Origin: Polyangiaceae bacterium
Lineage (GTDB): Bacteria > Myxococcota_A > Polyangia > Polyangiales > Polyangiaceae
Length of the DNA: 34,463 bases
Assembly (NCBI GenBank): GCA_029266615.1
Contig: JAQSWN010000054.1
Coordinates: forward strand, 1-34,463
Direction: 5' to 3'
Shown: positions 24,303 through 31,825 of the stretch, piece by piece
Numbering within the stretch: position 1 is the first letter of the stretch
Layout: each line of letters opens with the position of its first letter
Made by a program: the position numbers and the translations under genes
The notes under the pieces: model-generated
The model's database searches: none
What the model saw: the letters and a program-made list of their open reading frames with translations, nothing else
What the model was told of the DNA's origin: nothing

Positions 24303-25192
24303 TGAAGCGCCGGTCGCTCCTCTTGCTGCTCCTCACGTTTGCGTGCGACGCGAACGTGGTCGACGCCGTTCGGGAGCCGATGCCGCCCGATGCGCACGCG
24401 GGCGCGGGGCCTTCCGGCAGCGCCGGCAGCAGCGGGGCGCCGCAAGCGAGCGGTGGCCAAGGCGGCGAAGGCGAGGTGCCTCCTTCCCCGCTCGCAACGT
24501 TCCTTTTCCACCGCTACAGCTTCGACGGTGACGGCGAGCGCGCGCTCGATACGCGCGGCAGCGCTCATGGCCAGGTCGTCGGCACGGTGCTGACCGGGGA
24601 CGGCACGTTGTCACTCGCGGGGGGTACCGCCGCCCAGTACCTCAACCTGCCCGACTACTTCGTTTCCGGCCTGACCGACGCGACGTTCGAAAGCTGGCTC
24701 ACCTGGCGCGGCGGGGGGCCGTGGCAGCGCGTCTTCGACTTCGGAAGCAACGACGACGATGCAGACGTCCCGCGTGGCGTTGGCATCAGCTACCTTTTTC
24801 TCACCGCTTTCGCGGCCGCTGATTCCACTCGCCAGCTGCCCGCAGGCCTGCGCCTCGTGTACTCACAGAACGGAGTGGCGGACGAAGTCGTGTGTCTGGT
24901 GACGAGCAGGCTCCCCGTCGACACGCTGACTCACGTGGCGGCGGTCATCGACAGCCGAGCCCAGACCATGTCGATTTACCAAGACGGCGCGCTCCTGGTG
25001 GAGTGCCCGCTCACGCGCCCGCTCTCCGCGATCAACGACGTGAACAATTGGCTCGGCCGCTCCAATTACGCAGCGGACGAGAATTTAGCGGCGACCTACG
25101 ACGAATTTCGCGCTTACAACGCCGCGCTCACCGCGGAGCAAATCGCCGAGAGTTTCGCGCTCGGTCCGAACGCCGACCTAACGCGCCGCTAA
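24302..25192 (+). CDS. LamG-domain lipoprotein, last gene of the sigma-factor operon
   Basis: A 296-residue protein with a short signal (MKRRSLLLLLLTFAC; Cys15 is a plausible lipidation site, lipobox TFAC slightly irregular), a Gly/Ser/Ala linker (residues 30-60) and a LamG jelly-roll domain: FLFHRYSFDGDGERALDTRGSAHG, ATFESWLTW, PWQRVFDFGS, LTHVAAVIDSRAQTMSIYQDG, and NDVNNWLGRSNYAADENLAATYDEFRAYNAALTAEQIAESF. The same blocks occur in the lipoprotein at 16957-17970. The ATG shares one base with the preceding stop (TGATG), so translation is coupled. The 3' end overlaps the convergent E1 alpha gene by 15 bp. It is probably a surface-exposed ligand-binding protein. Confidence 0.88.
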   Translation: MKRRSLLLLLLTFACDANVVDAVREPMPPDAHAGAGPSGSAGSSGAPQASGGQGGEGEVPPSPLATFLFHRYSFDGDGERALDTRGSAHGQVVGTVLTGDGTLSLAGGTAAQYLNLPDYFVSGLTDATFESWLTWRGGGPWQRVFDFGSNDDDADVPRGVGISYLFLTAFAAADSTRQLPAGLRLVYSQNGVADEVVCLVTSRLPVDTLTHVAAVIDSRAQTMSIYQDGALLVECPLTRPLSAINDVNNWLGRSNYAADENLAATYDEFRAYNAALTAEQIAESFALGPNADLTRR

Positions 25193-26185
25193 CCGCGCAA
25201 GCTCGGCGGCCTGCTCCACCAGGTGCCACGGTCGCTTTGCGTAGACGTCGTCGAAGAGCGAGGAGAGCGGCGGTGGCGCCGCGTTCTCGGCGGCGCGCAC
25301 GGCTGCTTCCAGCTCCTCGGTCAGCTCGTGAGCGAGAGCCCGATCGCCGGCTTCGTCGAGCTGCCCGGAGTCGAGCAGGCGGCGCCGAACGAGCGCGACC
25401 GGATCGCGGGCAAGCCAAGTCGCGGTCACGGACTCGTCGCGGTAACGGCTGGGGTCGTCGCTCGAAGAGTGAGGGGCGACGCGGTACGTGAAGCACTCGA
25501 GGAAGCTCGGCCCGGCGCCTTCGCGGGCTCGCGCGGCCGCGCGACGCATCGCTTCCAGCACGAGCTCCGGATCGTTGCCGTCGACGCGCTCCCCAGGGAT
25601 GCCATAAGCGGCCGCTTTTTGGTAAAGCGCCGCATTGGCGGTTTGTCGCTCCACCGGGACGCTGATCGCGAACTGATTGTTCTGACACACGAAGACGCAC
25701 GGGGCGCGAAACACCCCCGCGAAGTTCAGCGCGGCGTGAAAATCCGGATGACTGGTGGCGCCGTCCCCCAGAAAAGCCAGGCTAATCGTCGAGTCTTTTC
25801 GGCGTTTCGCGGCGAGCGCCATGCCCACGGCTTGGGGGAGCTGCGTCCCGATGCAGCTCGACCACGAGACGACGTTCACCTCGCGCGCGCTCTGGTGGCT
25901 CGGCATCTGCCGACCCTTGCTCGCGTCGAGCGAGGTGCCGAAGTCTTGCGCGAGGTAGCGCGCGAGCGGGTAGCCCCGCACGAGCATGACGTAGCTCTCC
26001 CGCAGCGCCGGGAAGATCCAATCGGTCGGCTCCAGGGCGAGACCGGCGGCCACCGGCGCCGCTTCCTGCCCCGCGCACGAGCCGTGAAACGCGACCCGAC
26101 CTTGGCGCTGGAGCTGCACGAGCCGCTCGTCCAGCAAGCGAACACGGAGCAGATGCCGGTACAGCTCGAGCCGCCGCTCACTCAT
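25178..26185 (-). CDS. 2-oxoacid dehydrogenase E1 component, alpha subunit (branched-chain type)
   Basis: A 335-residue thiamine-diphosphate enzyme subunit that decarboxylates 2-oxoacids and passes the acyl group to lipoylated E2. The ThDP/Mg motif is GDGATSHPDFHAALNFAGVFRAPCVFVCQNN (GDG 140-142, NN 169-170). QNNQFAISVP and YRVAPHSSSDDPSRYRD match branched-chain 2-oxoacid dehydrogenase E1 alpha (HHSTSDD region) better than the pyruvate enzyme. No E1 beta or E2 gene is adjacent, although heterotetrameric enzymes need the beta chain. It follows the HEAT-repeat gene with a 4-bp gap, and lpdA is 10 kb away. Confidence 0.9.
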   Translation of the reverse strand: MSERRLELYRHLLRVRLLDERLVQLQRQGRVAFHGSCAGQEAAPVAAGLALEPTDWIFPALRESYVMLVRGYPLARYLAQDFGTSLDASKGRQMPSHQSAREVNVVSWSSCIGTQLPQAVGMALAAKRRKDSTISLAFLGDGATSHPDFHAALNFAGVFRAPCVFVCQNNQFAISVPVERQTANAALYQKAAAYGIPGERVDGNDPELVLEAMRRAAARAREGAGPSFLECFTYRVAPHSSSDDPSRYRDESVTATWLARDPVALVRRRLLDSGQLDEAGDRALAHELTEELEAAVRAAENAAPPPLSSLFDDVYAKRPWHLVEQAAELARLAAR

Positions 26186-26189
26186 GGGC

Positions 26190-27224
26190 TCAGGCCCTGC
26201 TCGGCTCTTCGTCGAGCGCGGCGAGAGCGTCGCGCACGGCGTCGGGCTCTGCGCGGTGCGGGGCTCCCGCCATGCCGAGCAGGATTGGCCGCGCCTCGCG
26301 CAGCCTCGCGCGCCCCACGGCCGCGACCGCGACCGTGCGTGCGTCCCGTGACCATGCCGAGAGGCCGCGCATGATGACGTTCTTGGCGCGCTCGTGGCCT
26401 AGCTCCGCCAGAGCGACGCGCGCGTGCCAAGACGACGGGGTACGGCCCCCCAGCATGCCGAACGCGCGTCGCTCCAGGCCGGGAATCGCCGCGCGGAGCT
26501 GCAGCTGGCCACAGAGCTCAACGGCGATGGCCTCGTCCTCCGCGTGCCCGATGCGGCGCTTCGCGTTCACGGCGTCTACCAGGTGCTCGCGCCCGGCGGC
26601 CTCGCCCAGTACCGCGAGCAAGATCGCGGCCGCGAGCTGGACGCCGCGGTTGTCGTCCCGCAAGGCGCCGCGCGCGCGCTGCACCAACGGCGCCGGGACT
26701 CCCTCTGCCTCGCGACCGCCGAAAACCTCTTCTGCGACTCGAAACGAAACGTGACGGACCTCGGGATCGGCGTCGCGCGTGCCGACGAGGAGCGCTTCGA
26801 GCGAGCCCTCTTGTTGCAATCGAGCCAGCGCGACCACGGCTTGGTATCGCACCGCGGGCAAGCGGTCGACCAAGCCGCGCGTGGCGGCGAGCCGAGCCTC
26901 GGCGTGCTCGGCGTCCGCCAGCTCTCCCACCCCGAGCAGCGCCATCTGGCGCACGGCCGCGTCATGGTCGGAGGTAGCGGCGACGAGCGCTGGGAGCTCC
27001 GCGTGGGCGTCGATGTCGGCCAGCGCCAACGCCGCCCCTGCCCGCACCGAAGGCTCGGGATCGCCGCTCAGGCGCTGGCTGAGCGCGCGGAGCGCCGCAT
27101 CGCTTCCCTCCCGTGCGTGGCGCTTGAGGTCGCTCAGGGTCGAGAGACGAACGTCCGGACGAGCGTGCTCGGCGTCGCGCAGCGCGGCGTCCAAAGTTCG
27201 CGGGAGCGGCTGAAAGCCGAGCAT
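26190..27224 (-). CDS. HEAT-repeat protein
   Basis: A 344-residue soluble alpha-solenoid built from about 8-9 HEAT (PBS-lyase-like) repeats. Examples are DVRLSTLSDLKRHAREGSDAALRALSQRL, EPSVRAGAALALADIDAHAELPALVAAT, AAVRQMALLGVGELADAE, AVRYQAVVALARLQQEGSLEALL and DPEVRHVSFRVAEEVFGG. Such proteins are scaffolds for protein contacts. The start at 27224 lies 4 nt downstream of the Cys-rich lipoprotein stop, and its own stop is 4 nt before the E1 alpha start, so the three form a tight operon. There is no signal peptide, so it stays in the cytoplasm. The partner is unknown; E1 alpha is the obvious candidate to test. Confidence 0.85.
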   Translation of the reverse strand: MLGFQPLPRTLDAALRDAEHARPDVRLSTLSDLKRHAREGSDAALRALSQRLSGDPEPSVRAGAALALADIDAHAELPALVAATSDHDAAVRQMALLGVGELADAEHAEARLAATRGLVDRLPAVRYQAVVALARLQQEGSLEALLVGTRDADPEVRHVSFRVAEEVFGGREAEGVPAPLVQRARGALRDDNRGVQLAAAILLAVLGEAAGREHLVDAVNAKRRIGHAEDEAIAVELCGQLQLRAAIPGLERRAFGMLGGRTPSSWHARVALAELGHERAKNVIMRGLSAWSRDARTVAVAAVGRARLREARPILLGMAGAPHRAEPDAVRDALAALDEEPSRA

Positions 27225-27228
27225 CCGA

Positions 27229-27753
27229 TCACCCGCCGCTGCCGCCCTGCCCGGCTTCTTCCCCCGCGGCTGGGTAGGCCGCCTTGCAAACGTCAGTGGC
27301 CGCGGGTTCGAGCTCTTCGTCCCCCGTGAAGGGCACGAGGCAAGCTTTGTTGCCGCGGTTCGTGTCGATGAGGACCGCGCCCCAGGCGTTCGATAGGGAC
27401 AGGTCCTCGCACACGTAGCCGCTGCGGCAATCACCGTCGTCGTCGCACGTCGCCATGCAGAAGGTGCGCGCGTAAGGCGAAGGGGCGGCGAGCGGCTCGT
27501 CTACGCAAAGGGGCGAGCGCGTCGCGCCGAACTGCACGCACAGCGACTCGTCCTCGGGGCAGCTGTTGGGCTCGCAGTTGAAGATGGTGCAGTAGCCGCC
27601 CGGGGCCGTGATGTCACACAAGCGGTCGCCCGCCGCGGAGCAGTCCCGGGAGACCTTGCAGTCGTCTCCGACTTGAGGCTTGCAGCCCAGCGAGAGGGCG
27701 ACGAGGGCGACGAGGGCGACGCAGAGCAGTAGCTTTTCGGTCAGGCCGGGCAT
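27229..27753 (-). CDS. cysteine-rich lipoprotein
   Basis: A 174-residue lipoprotein with signal peptide and lipobox LSLGC (MPGLTEKLLLCVALVALVALSLGC). The mature domain is Cys-rich with regular spacing (VGDDCKVSRDCSAAGDRLCDITAPGGYCTIFNCEPNSCPEDESLC, then FCMATCDDDGDCRSGYVCED), a pattern of disulfide-bonded small repeats seen in many myxobacterial surface proteins. The C-terminus is Gly-rich. It is the first gene of the operon with the HEAT and E1 alpha genes. The signal peptide core is encoded by three perfect 9-bp repeats (27694-27720). Function is unknown. Confidence 0.82.
   Translation of the reverse strand: MPGLTEKLLLCVALVALVALSLGCKPQVGDDCKVSRDCSAAGDRLCDITAPGGYCTIFNCEPNSCPEDESLCVQFGATRSPLCVDEPLAAPSPYARTFCMATCDDDGDCRSGYVCEDLSLSNAWGAVLIDTNRGNKACLVPFTGDEELEPAATDVCKAAYPAAGEEAGQGGSGG
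27694..27720. repeat. three tandem copies of GAGGGCGAC inside a signal peptide
   Basis: Three perfect 9-bp units encode (Val-Ala-Leu)x3 in the hydrophobic core of the Cys-rich lipoprotein signal peptide on the minus strand. Copy-number change would keep the frame and alter signal length. Confidence 0.9.
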
Positions 27754-27966
27754 AGGCAGCGCGAATCCATAGCATTATCCGCGCAAAGTCAGCGGGCTTC
27801 CGCGTCGTCCGGCCGAAATTCTTGCTTATTGCCCATTCATCGGACAGAACGCCTGGGCAAGAGCCTTCTTGCCGGCGGCCAAGGCGCCGCCGCCACGCGG
27901 CGACGGTCGCGCGCGTGAAGAAATCGTGAGCTCGCTGCCCCCGCCGAACCGTTCATCGCCGTAGCC

Positions 27967-28272
27967 ATGGCCACCACCATCACCACAGACTGCATCAACT
28001 GCGGCGCGTGCGAGCCGGAGTGCCCCAACGAGGCCATCTCCGAGGGCGACTCGATCTACGTCATCGACCCCGAGCTGTGCACCGAATGTGTCGGCTTTTA
28101 CGACCACGAAGCCTGCCAAGCGGTGTGCCCCGTCGAGTGCTGCGTGCCGGATCCGAGCAACCCAGAGGCGGAGGCTGACCTGCTCGAGCGCGCCCTGCGG
28201 CTTCATCCAGACGACGGTGAGCTGAAGAAGCGCGCGGAAGCGAATACGATCGCCTCGCGGTTCCGCAAGTGA
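27967..28272 (+). CDS. 2[4Fe-4S] ferredoxin of the Alv (YfhL) type
   Basis: A 101-residue electron carrier. The first cluster motif is C9-x2-C12-x2-C15-x3-C19 (CINCGACEPECP). The second is C38-x2-C41-x8-C50-x3-C54 (CTECVGFYDHEACQAVCP), whose stretched x8 spacing is the mark of Allochromatium-type ferredoxins. Two further cysteines follow (C58, C59). A C-terminal helix (DLLERALRLHPDDGELKKRAEANTIASRFRK) is also typical. The start ATG at 27967 gives the normal N-terminus. Its stop overlaps the GTG start of the next gene (GTGA). Confidence 0.95.
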   Translation: MATTITTDCINCGACEPECPNEAISEGDSIYVIDPELCTECVGFYDHEACQAVCPVECCVPDPSNPEAEADLLERALRLHPDDGELKKRAEANTIASRFRK

Positions 28273-29144
28273 CGTCGCGCCTGGCAGTGGCAAGCGTCGC
28301 GCTCGGCGGCGCTTTGCTCGGCGCGTGCGGCGGGGGCGGGACGCTCCTGCACCCCGCTCACACGCTGCGAAACGGCGAAGTCTCGTTCACGGCCGGCACG
28401 AGCGGGCGCTTCGGGCTCGGCGGTTTGCGCCGCGCGGAGCGGAAGCTGGACGACAGCATCGCCATTCAAGGTGGCGCCACCACTCCGGATGAACGCGCAG
28501 GTTTCGCGCAGGGTGCCATTGCCCGTTTCGCAGTCGGTCCGGGCGTCGCGCCGTTCGCGGCCGCACGCGTCGGGCTCGGGTCGCAGAACGAAGCCGGGCT
28601 CGCCTGGACCGGTCGCGGCGTGCGGGTGGACGGTCGTCACGCGTTCGAGTGGAAGACCTACGCGTTCAGCGTCGGGCTCGCCGCGACCGGATTGGTTACG
28701 CGTCCAGGCAAGCTGCCCGACCAGCGCGTGGACGATCCAGATTCCCCCCTCGTCCCCAGGGGCGGGCTCCGCAGCGCCGAGCTCACGAGCCTCGGCGGCT
28801 ATGGCTTGGAGCTTCCCCTGCTCTTTGGCTACCGCAGCGACGCGGACGTCGTGCAGCTGTGGGCCGGCCTACGTGGCGGCTTCGAGCGGGACTCGTTTCA
28901 ATTTCGCTTGGTGGAATGGTCGGACGCGGCCTACGGGGCGAGCGGCCACGCCACGCGCTTCTGGGGCGGCGGCCTGGTCGGCTTCTCCGTCGGCCTCGCG
29001 CCGGTGGAGGTGCGCGTCGAGGTGAACGCCGCCTACGAGAACGCCCGCGGCAAGCTCCGTCTGAACGGGGACGGGGGCGAGCTCTCCGGCGACGCGGCCG
29101 GCCTATCGCTCACGCCGGCCATGGGCATCTCCGCGAAATTCTGA
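28269..29144 (+). CDS. outer-membrane barrel-like lipoprotein
   Basis: A 291-residue protein starting at a GTG inside the ferredoxin stop. The signal peptide MTSRLAVASVALGGALLGAC has a canonical lipobox (LGAC). The mature part is rich in Gly and alternating hydrophobic strands (GVAPFAAARVGLGS, TYAFSVGLAATGLV, GGYGLELPLLFGYRSDADVVQLWAGLRGGFERD, GLVGFSVGLAPVEVRVEVNAAYENARG) and ends MGISAKF, with a terminal aromatic as in beta-barrels. No family is recognised. Coupling of a barrel lipoprotein to a cytoplasmic ferredoxin is probably positional rather than functional. Confidence 0.75.
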   Translation: MTSRLAVASVALGGALLGACGGGGTLLHPAHTLRNGEVSFTAGTSGRFGLGGLRRAERKLDDSIAIQGGATTPDERAGFAQGAIARFAVGPGVAPFAAARVGLGSQNEAGLAWTGRGVRVDGRHAFEWKTYAFSVGLAATGLVTRPGKLPDQRVDDPDSPLVPRGGLRSAELTSLGGYGLELPLLFGYRSDADVVQLWAGLRGGFERDSFQFRLVEWSDAAYGASGHATRFWGGGLVGFSVGLAPVEVRVEVNAAYENARGKLRLNGDGGELSGDAAGLSLTPAMGISAKF

Positions 29145-29161
29145 GCCCGCGCCGAGCGCCC

Positions 29162-29190
29162 TTGCCCTGTCGCGGTGCTCCAACTAGGAT
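29162..29190 (+). promoter_or_regulatory. sigma-70-like promoter implying a leaderless mRNA
   Basis: TTGCCC (29162-29167), a 17-bp spacer and TAGGAT (29185-29190) are followed 6 nt later by the GTG start at 29197. Transcription 7 nt after the -10 box would begin on or next to the start codon. The AGGA inside TAGGAT could alternatively act as a Shine-Dalgarno sequence, so the assignment is not unique. Confidence 0.5.
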
Positions 29191-29196
29191 TTGCCC

Positions 29197-30051
29197 GTGC
29201 GTTTCTCGGTTCCCTCCCTCCTCGGCCTTCTGCTGCTCGCTAGCGCGTGCGAAGGTCCGGAAGGCACGAGCGAGCCGGTGGCTACGACCACCCACGCGCT
29301 ACTCCGCATCGAGCGAAGCGCGTACGTCGGCGCGGAGAGCGAAGCGACGGGCGTGGCGTTCGCCGGTATCGTGCGCGTGCCGGTGCTTGCCGATCCGGAG
29401 CCGCTGCTCCGCTTGTTCGGCAAATCGGTGAGCCTGCCCTCCGCCGGCCAGTGCGCGCCGCTCGGCCACGAGCGCGAAGCACTGGCGGCGAGCGACCTTT
29501 CCCGCGCCGAGTTCTTGAAGGCGGGCGACGTCCTGCTCGGCGCGAACGACTCACAAACGCTGCTCGCTCCGCGCGCATTCCCGCTGGAGGTTCCCGGCTT
29601 CGTCTACACCTCGCGCGACCAGGCATCCGCGTCGCTGCCCAGCGCCAGTGGCTACCTCTTGAGGACGACGGGCAGCGACCAGCTCGCCCCGCTCGAGGTA
29701 CGAGTCCAAGCTCCCGAAGAGCTGCTCGACGTGACCGTCGCCGGTTACCCACTCACCGCGCTGGAAGGTGTAGACGCCCGCGCCGGCACCACGCTCGCTT
29801 GGCGCGCCGGGGACGCACGGGACATCGTCTACGTGGAGGTTTCCGGCGCTCCCGAGGTGGGCACGCTCGGTGTCTGCGCGTTCCGCGACGCGGACGGCGT
29901 TGGCGCCTTGCCGCGCGGCATGTTCGGGGCGGTCGGGAACGGCAGCCTCACCTTCCACCGCCTCCGCGAGGTCGCCGCGGACGTTCCGTCGCTCGACGGC
30001 GCCGAGGTGCGGTTCGATTTCGCGTTGACCGCCTCCGTCGCCTTTCAGTGA
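29197..30051 (+). CDS. lipoprotein of unknown function
   Basis: A 284-residue exported lipoprotein. The signal peptide MRFSVPSLLGLLLLASAC carries a lipobox (ASAC). The mature sequence is mostly beta-type with no recognised domain (SAYVGAESEATGVAFAGIVRVPVLADPEPLLRLFG, LEVRVQAPEELLDVTVAGYPL, DIVYVEVSGAPEVGTLGVCAF) and two or three cysteines. The start is set at GTG 29197; a TTG two codons upstream (29191) is possible. It lies between a barrel-like lipoprotein and a lipase, all on the plus strand, and may be co-expressed with the lipase 28 bp downstream. The function is not known. Confidence 0.72.
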   Translation: MRFSVPSLLGLLLLASACEGPEGTSEPVATTTHALLRIERSAYVGAESEATGVAFAGIVRVPVLADPEPLLRLFGKSVSLPSAGQCAPLGHEREALAASDLSRAEFLKAGDVLLGANDSQTLLAPRAFPLEVPGFVYTSRDQASASLPSASGYLLRTTGSDQLAPLEVRVQAPEELLDVTVAGYPLTALEGVDARAGTTLAWRAGDARDIVYVEVSGAPEVGTLGVCAFRDADGVGALPRGMFGAVGNGSLTFHRLREVAADVPSLDGAEVRFDFALTASVAFQ

Positions 30052-30079
30052 GTCGAACGGCGCGCGCTGTCATGGACCG

Positions 30080-31246
30080 ATGAGCGCCGCTCCGCACCGC
30101 GTCTACTTCATCCCAGGGATGTTCGGCTTCGGCAGGCTTGCCGGGTACGACTACTTCAACCACGTTCGGGTTGGGCTGGAGCGGCGCTTCCGCGACGCAG
30201 GGCACGAAGTCCTGTTCGAAGACGTCCCCGCCCCACCGACCTCCTCGCTGCGTTACCGCTCGCGCATCTTGGCGAACACGATCGAGCGCACCGCCGGCAG
30301 CGAAGGACCAATCCATTTGGTCGGTCACTCGACGGGCGGGCTCGACCTTCGGCTCGTGCTCTCCCCCACCGTGCGCCTGGGGCTGGACGAGAGCCGCCTG
30401 GAGTGGCGCTCACGCGTGCAGAGCGCGGTCTCCATCAACACGCCTCACTACGGCACGCCGCTGGCTGGCTTCTTCGCCACCGTTTCGGGAACACGCGTGC
30501 TCTATGCGCTCAGCCTGATCACGGTCATCTCCCTCTCGGTGGGGGAGCCGTCGCTCGCCATCTTTTCGCGCCTGCTCGCCGGGCTCGGCGGCATAGACTC
30601 GATTTTCGGTGGTGATTTACGGCTTTTCAGCCGCGTCACCGACAACGTCCTTCGCTTCGTGGACAAAGACGCGCGCACGGAGATAGGCGAGTTTCTAAGC
30701 AAGGTGCGCGTCGACCAGGGCGGCATCATTCAGCTCATGCCGGAGGCAGTGGACCTGTTCAACGCGTCCACCGAGGGCGATCCGAACCACCGCTTCGCGT
30801 GCATCGCTTCCGCCGCGCCTCCGCCCCGCTCCATGCGCCTAGCGCGGCGCATTCGCTCGCCTTACGCCGCGTTCACGGCCGCTATTTACTCCACGCTCTA
30901 TCAGTTCACGAGCAAAGTGCCGGACGTGTACCCGTACGCTCGCCCGACGGAGCGCGAGCTCTCGCTGCTCCGTACCGGCATCGTTCACGACATCGGGGAC
31001 AGCACCAACGACGGCATCGTGCCCACGCTTTCCATGCTTTACGGCACGCTCATCTGGGCCGGCGAGGCCGACCACCTGGACGTGCTCGGTCACTTTGGCG
31101 ACGACGACGAGGACGACCACGCTCGGTCTGCGGGGGAGAGCCGTCACCGGGATTGGATCACGAGCGGCTCACGTTTTTCGCGCCAGCGGTTCAACGCCAT
31201 GCTGGACGCGCTCGCCGGCTTCCAGCTCGCCCCGCCGCGCGTTTAG
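30080..31246 (+). CDS. alpha/beta-hydrolase, lipase/esterase
   Basis: A 388-residue serine hydrolase. The nucleophile elbow is GHSTGG (G82-H83-S84). The N-terminal VYFIPGMFGFGRLAGYDYF supplies the oxyanion-hole strand. The probable acid is D311 in STNDGIVP and the base is H332 in EADHLDVLGHF, the order and context of triacylglycerol lipases and PHB-depolymerase-like esterases. INTPHYGTPLAG is also a lipase block. There is no clear signal peptide, so export is uncertain; a Phe/Leu-rich lid region (130-170) is present. Its stop overlaps the end of the convergent PDZ lipoprotein gene by 4 bp. Confidence 0.87.
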   Translation: MSAAPHRVYFIPGMFGFGRLAGYDYFNHVRVGLERRFRDAGHEVLFEDVPAPPTSSLRYRSRILANTIERTAGSEGPIHLVGHSTGGLDLRLVLSPTVRLGLDESRLEWRSRVQSAVSINTPHYGTPLAGFFATVSGTRVLYALSLITVISLSVGEPSLAIFSRLLAGLGGIDSIFGGDLRLFSRVTDNVLRFVDKDARTEIGEFLSKVRVDQGGIIQLMPEAVDLFNASTEGDPNHRFACIASAAPPPRSMRLARRIRSPYAAFTAAIYSTLYQFTSKVPDVYPYARPTERELSLLRTGIVHDIGDSTNDGIVPTLSMLYGTLIWAGEADHLDVLGHFGDDDEDDHARSAGESRHRDWITSGSRFSRQRFNAMLDALAGFQLAPPRV

Positions 31247-31779
31247 CCGGACTTCGGGCGCGCCTGCGGCGCCTGCGGCAGCGACGGCGACGGCGCGCCG
31301 ACGATGGTGAAGCGCAACGTGCGGGGCTGATTTTGCCGCAAGTACGTGACCTCCAACATCGGGGCCTGCCGTACGGCTTGAAAGGCGTCGAAGGCCTCCA
31401 TCTCGCGCTCGATGGGCATGCCGTTGACGCGCGTGACGATGTCCCCCGCTTTGAGGTCGATGCCTTGCCACAGCTCCGGCGGCTGCAGAGCTACGATGCT
31501 CCAGCCCGTGAACTTACCGGCAGAGAGGCGCGGTTCGAGCGCGACGTGCGACAGAAAGCGGCCGAGCCCCGCGTCCACCACGCGCTCCACCTCCGCGCGC
31601 GGGAGGCTCGTGATCGCGATCGCGGTGCCGGGCGTCGGCGTCGCGCTGCCAGCGCCGGCCGGAAGCGTCGCGACCGCGTGCGGCTCGGGCGGCGGCATCG
31701 GGTCGTCAATCGACGGATACTGGGAGGAACCGCACGCTGAGAGCAGCACCGTCAGGTAAGCACGAGAGAGCGAAGCCAC
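31243..31779 (-). CDS. GspC-like PDZ-domain lipoprotein
   Basis: A 178-residue lipoprotein starting at GTG, with TGAGG five nucleotides upstream as a Shine-Dalgarno sequence. The signal ends LLSAC, a good lipobox. A Pro/Ala linker is followed by LPRAEVERVVDAGLGRFLSHVALEPRLSAGKFTGWSIVALQPPELWQGIDLKAGDIVTRVNGMPIEREMEAFDAFQAVRQAPMLEVTYLRQNQPRTLRFTI. This follows the C-terminal region of type II secretion protein GspC closely (domain start R-x-E-V, then a PDZ with GDIVTRVNG). The N-terminal membrane and homology region of real GspC is replaced by a lipid anchor. It lies 46 bp behind tmk and may be the last gene of the panB operon. Confidence 0.78.
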   Translation of the reverse strand: MASLSRAYLTVLLSACGSSQYPSIDDPMPPPEPHAVATLPAGAGSATPTPGTAIAITSLPRAEVERVVDAGLGRFLSHVALEPRLSAGKFTGWSIVALQPPELWQGIDLKAGDIVTRVNGMPIEREMEAFDAFQAVRQAPMLEVTYLRQNQPRTLRFTIVGAPSPSLPQAPQARPKSG

Positions 31780-31825
31780 GCCTCACTATGGGCCGGGGGG
31801 CCGAAGCGCGGCAAATTTTCGGAGC

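Noticed and set aside
25223..26374. 383-codon plus-strand frame opposite the E1 alpha gene
   Set aside because: Complementary to a well-supported enzyme gene; no domain pattern.
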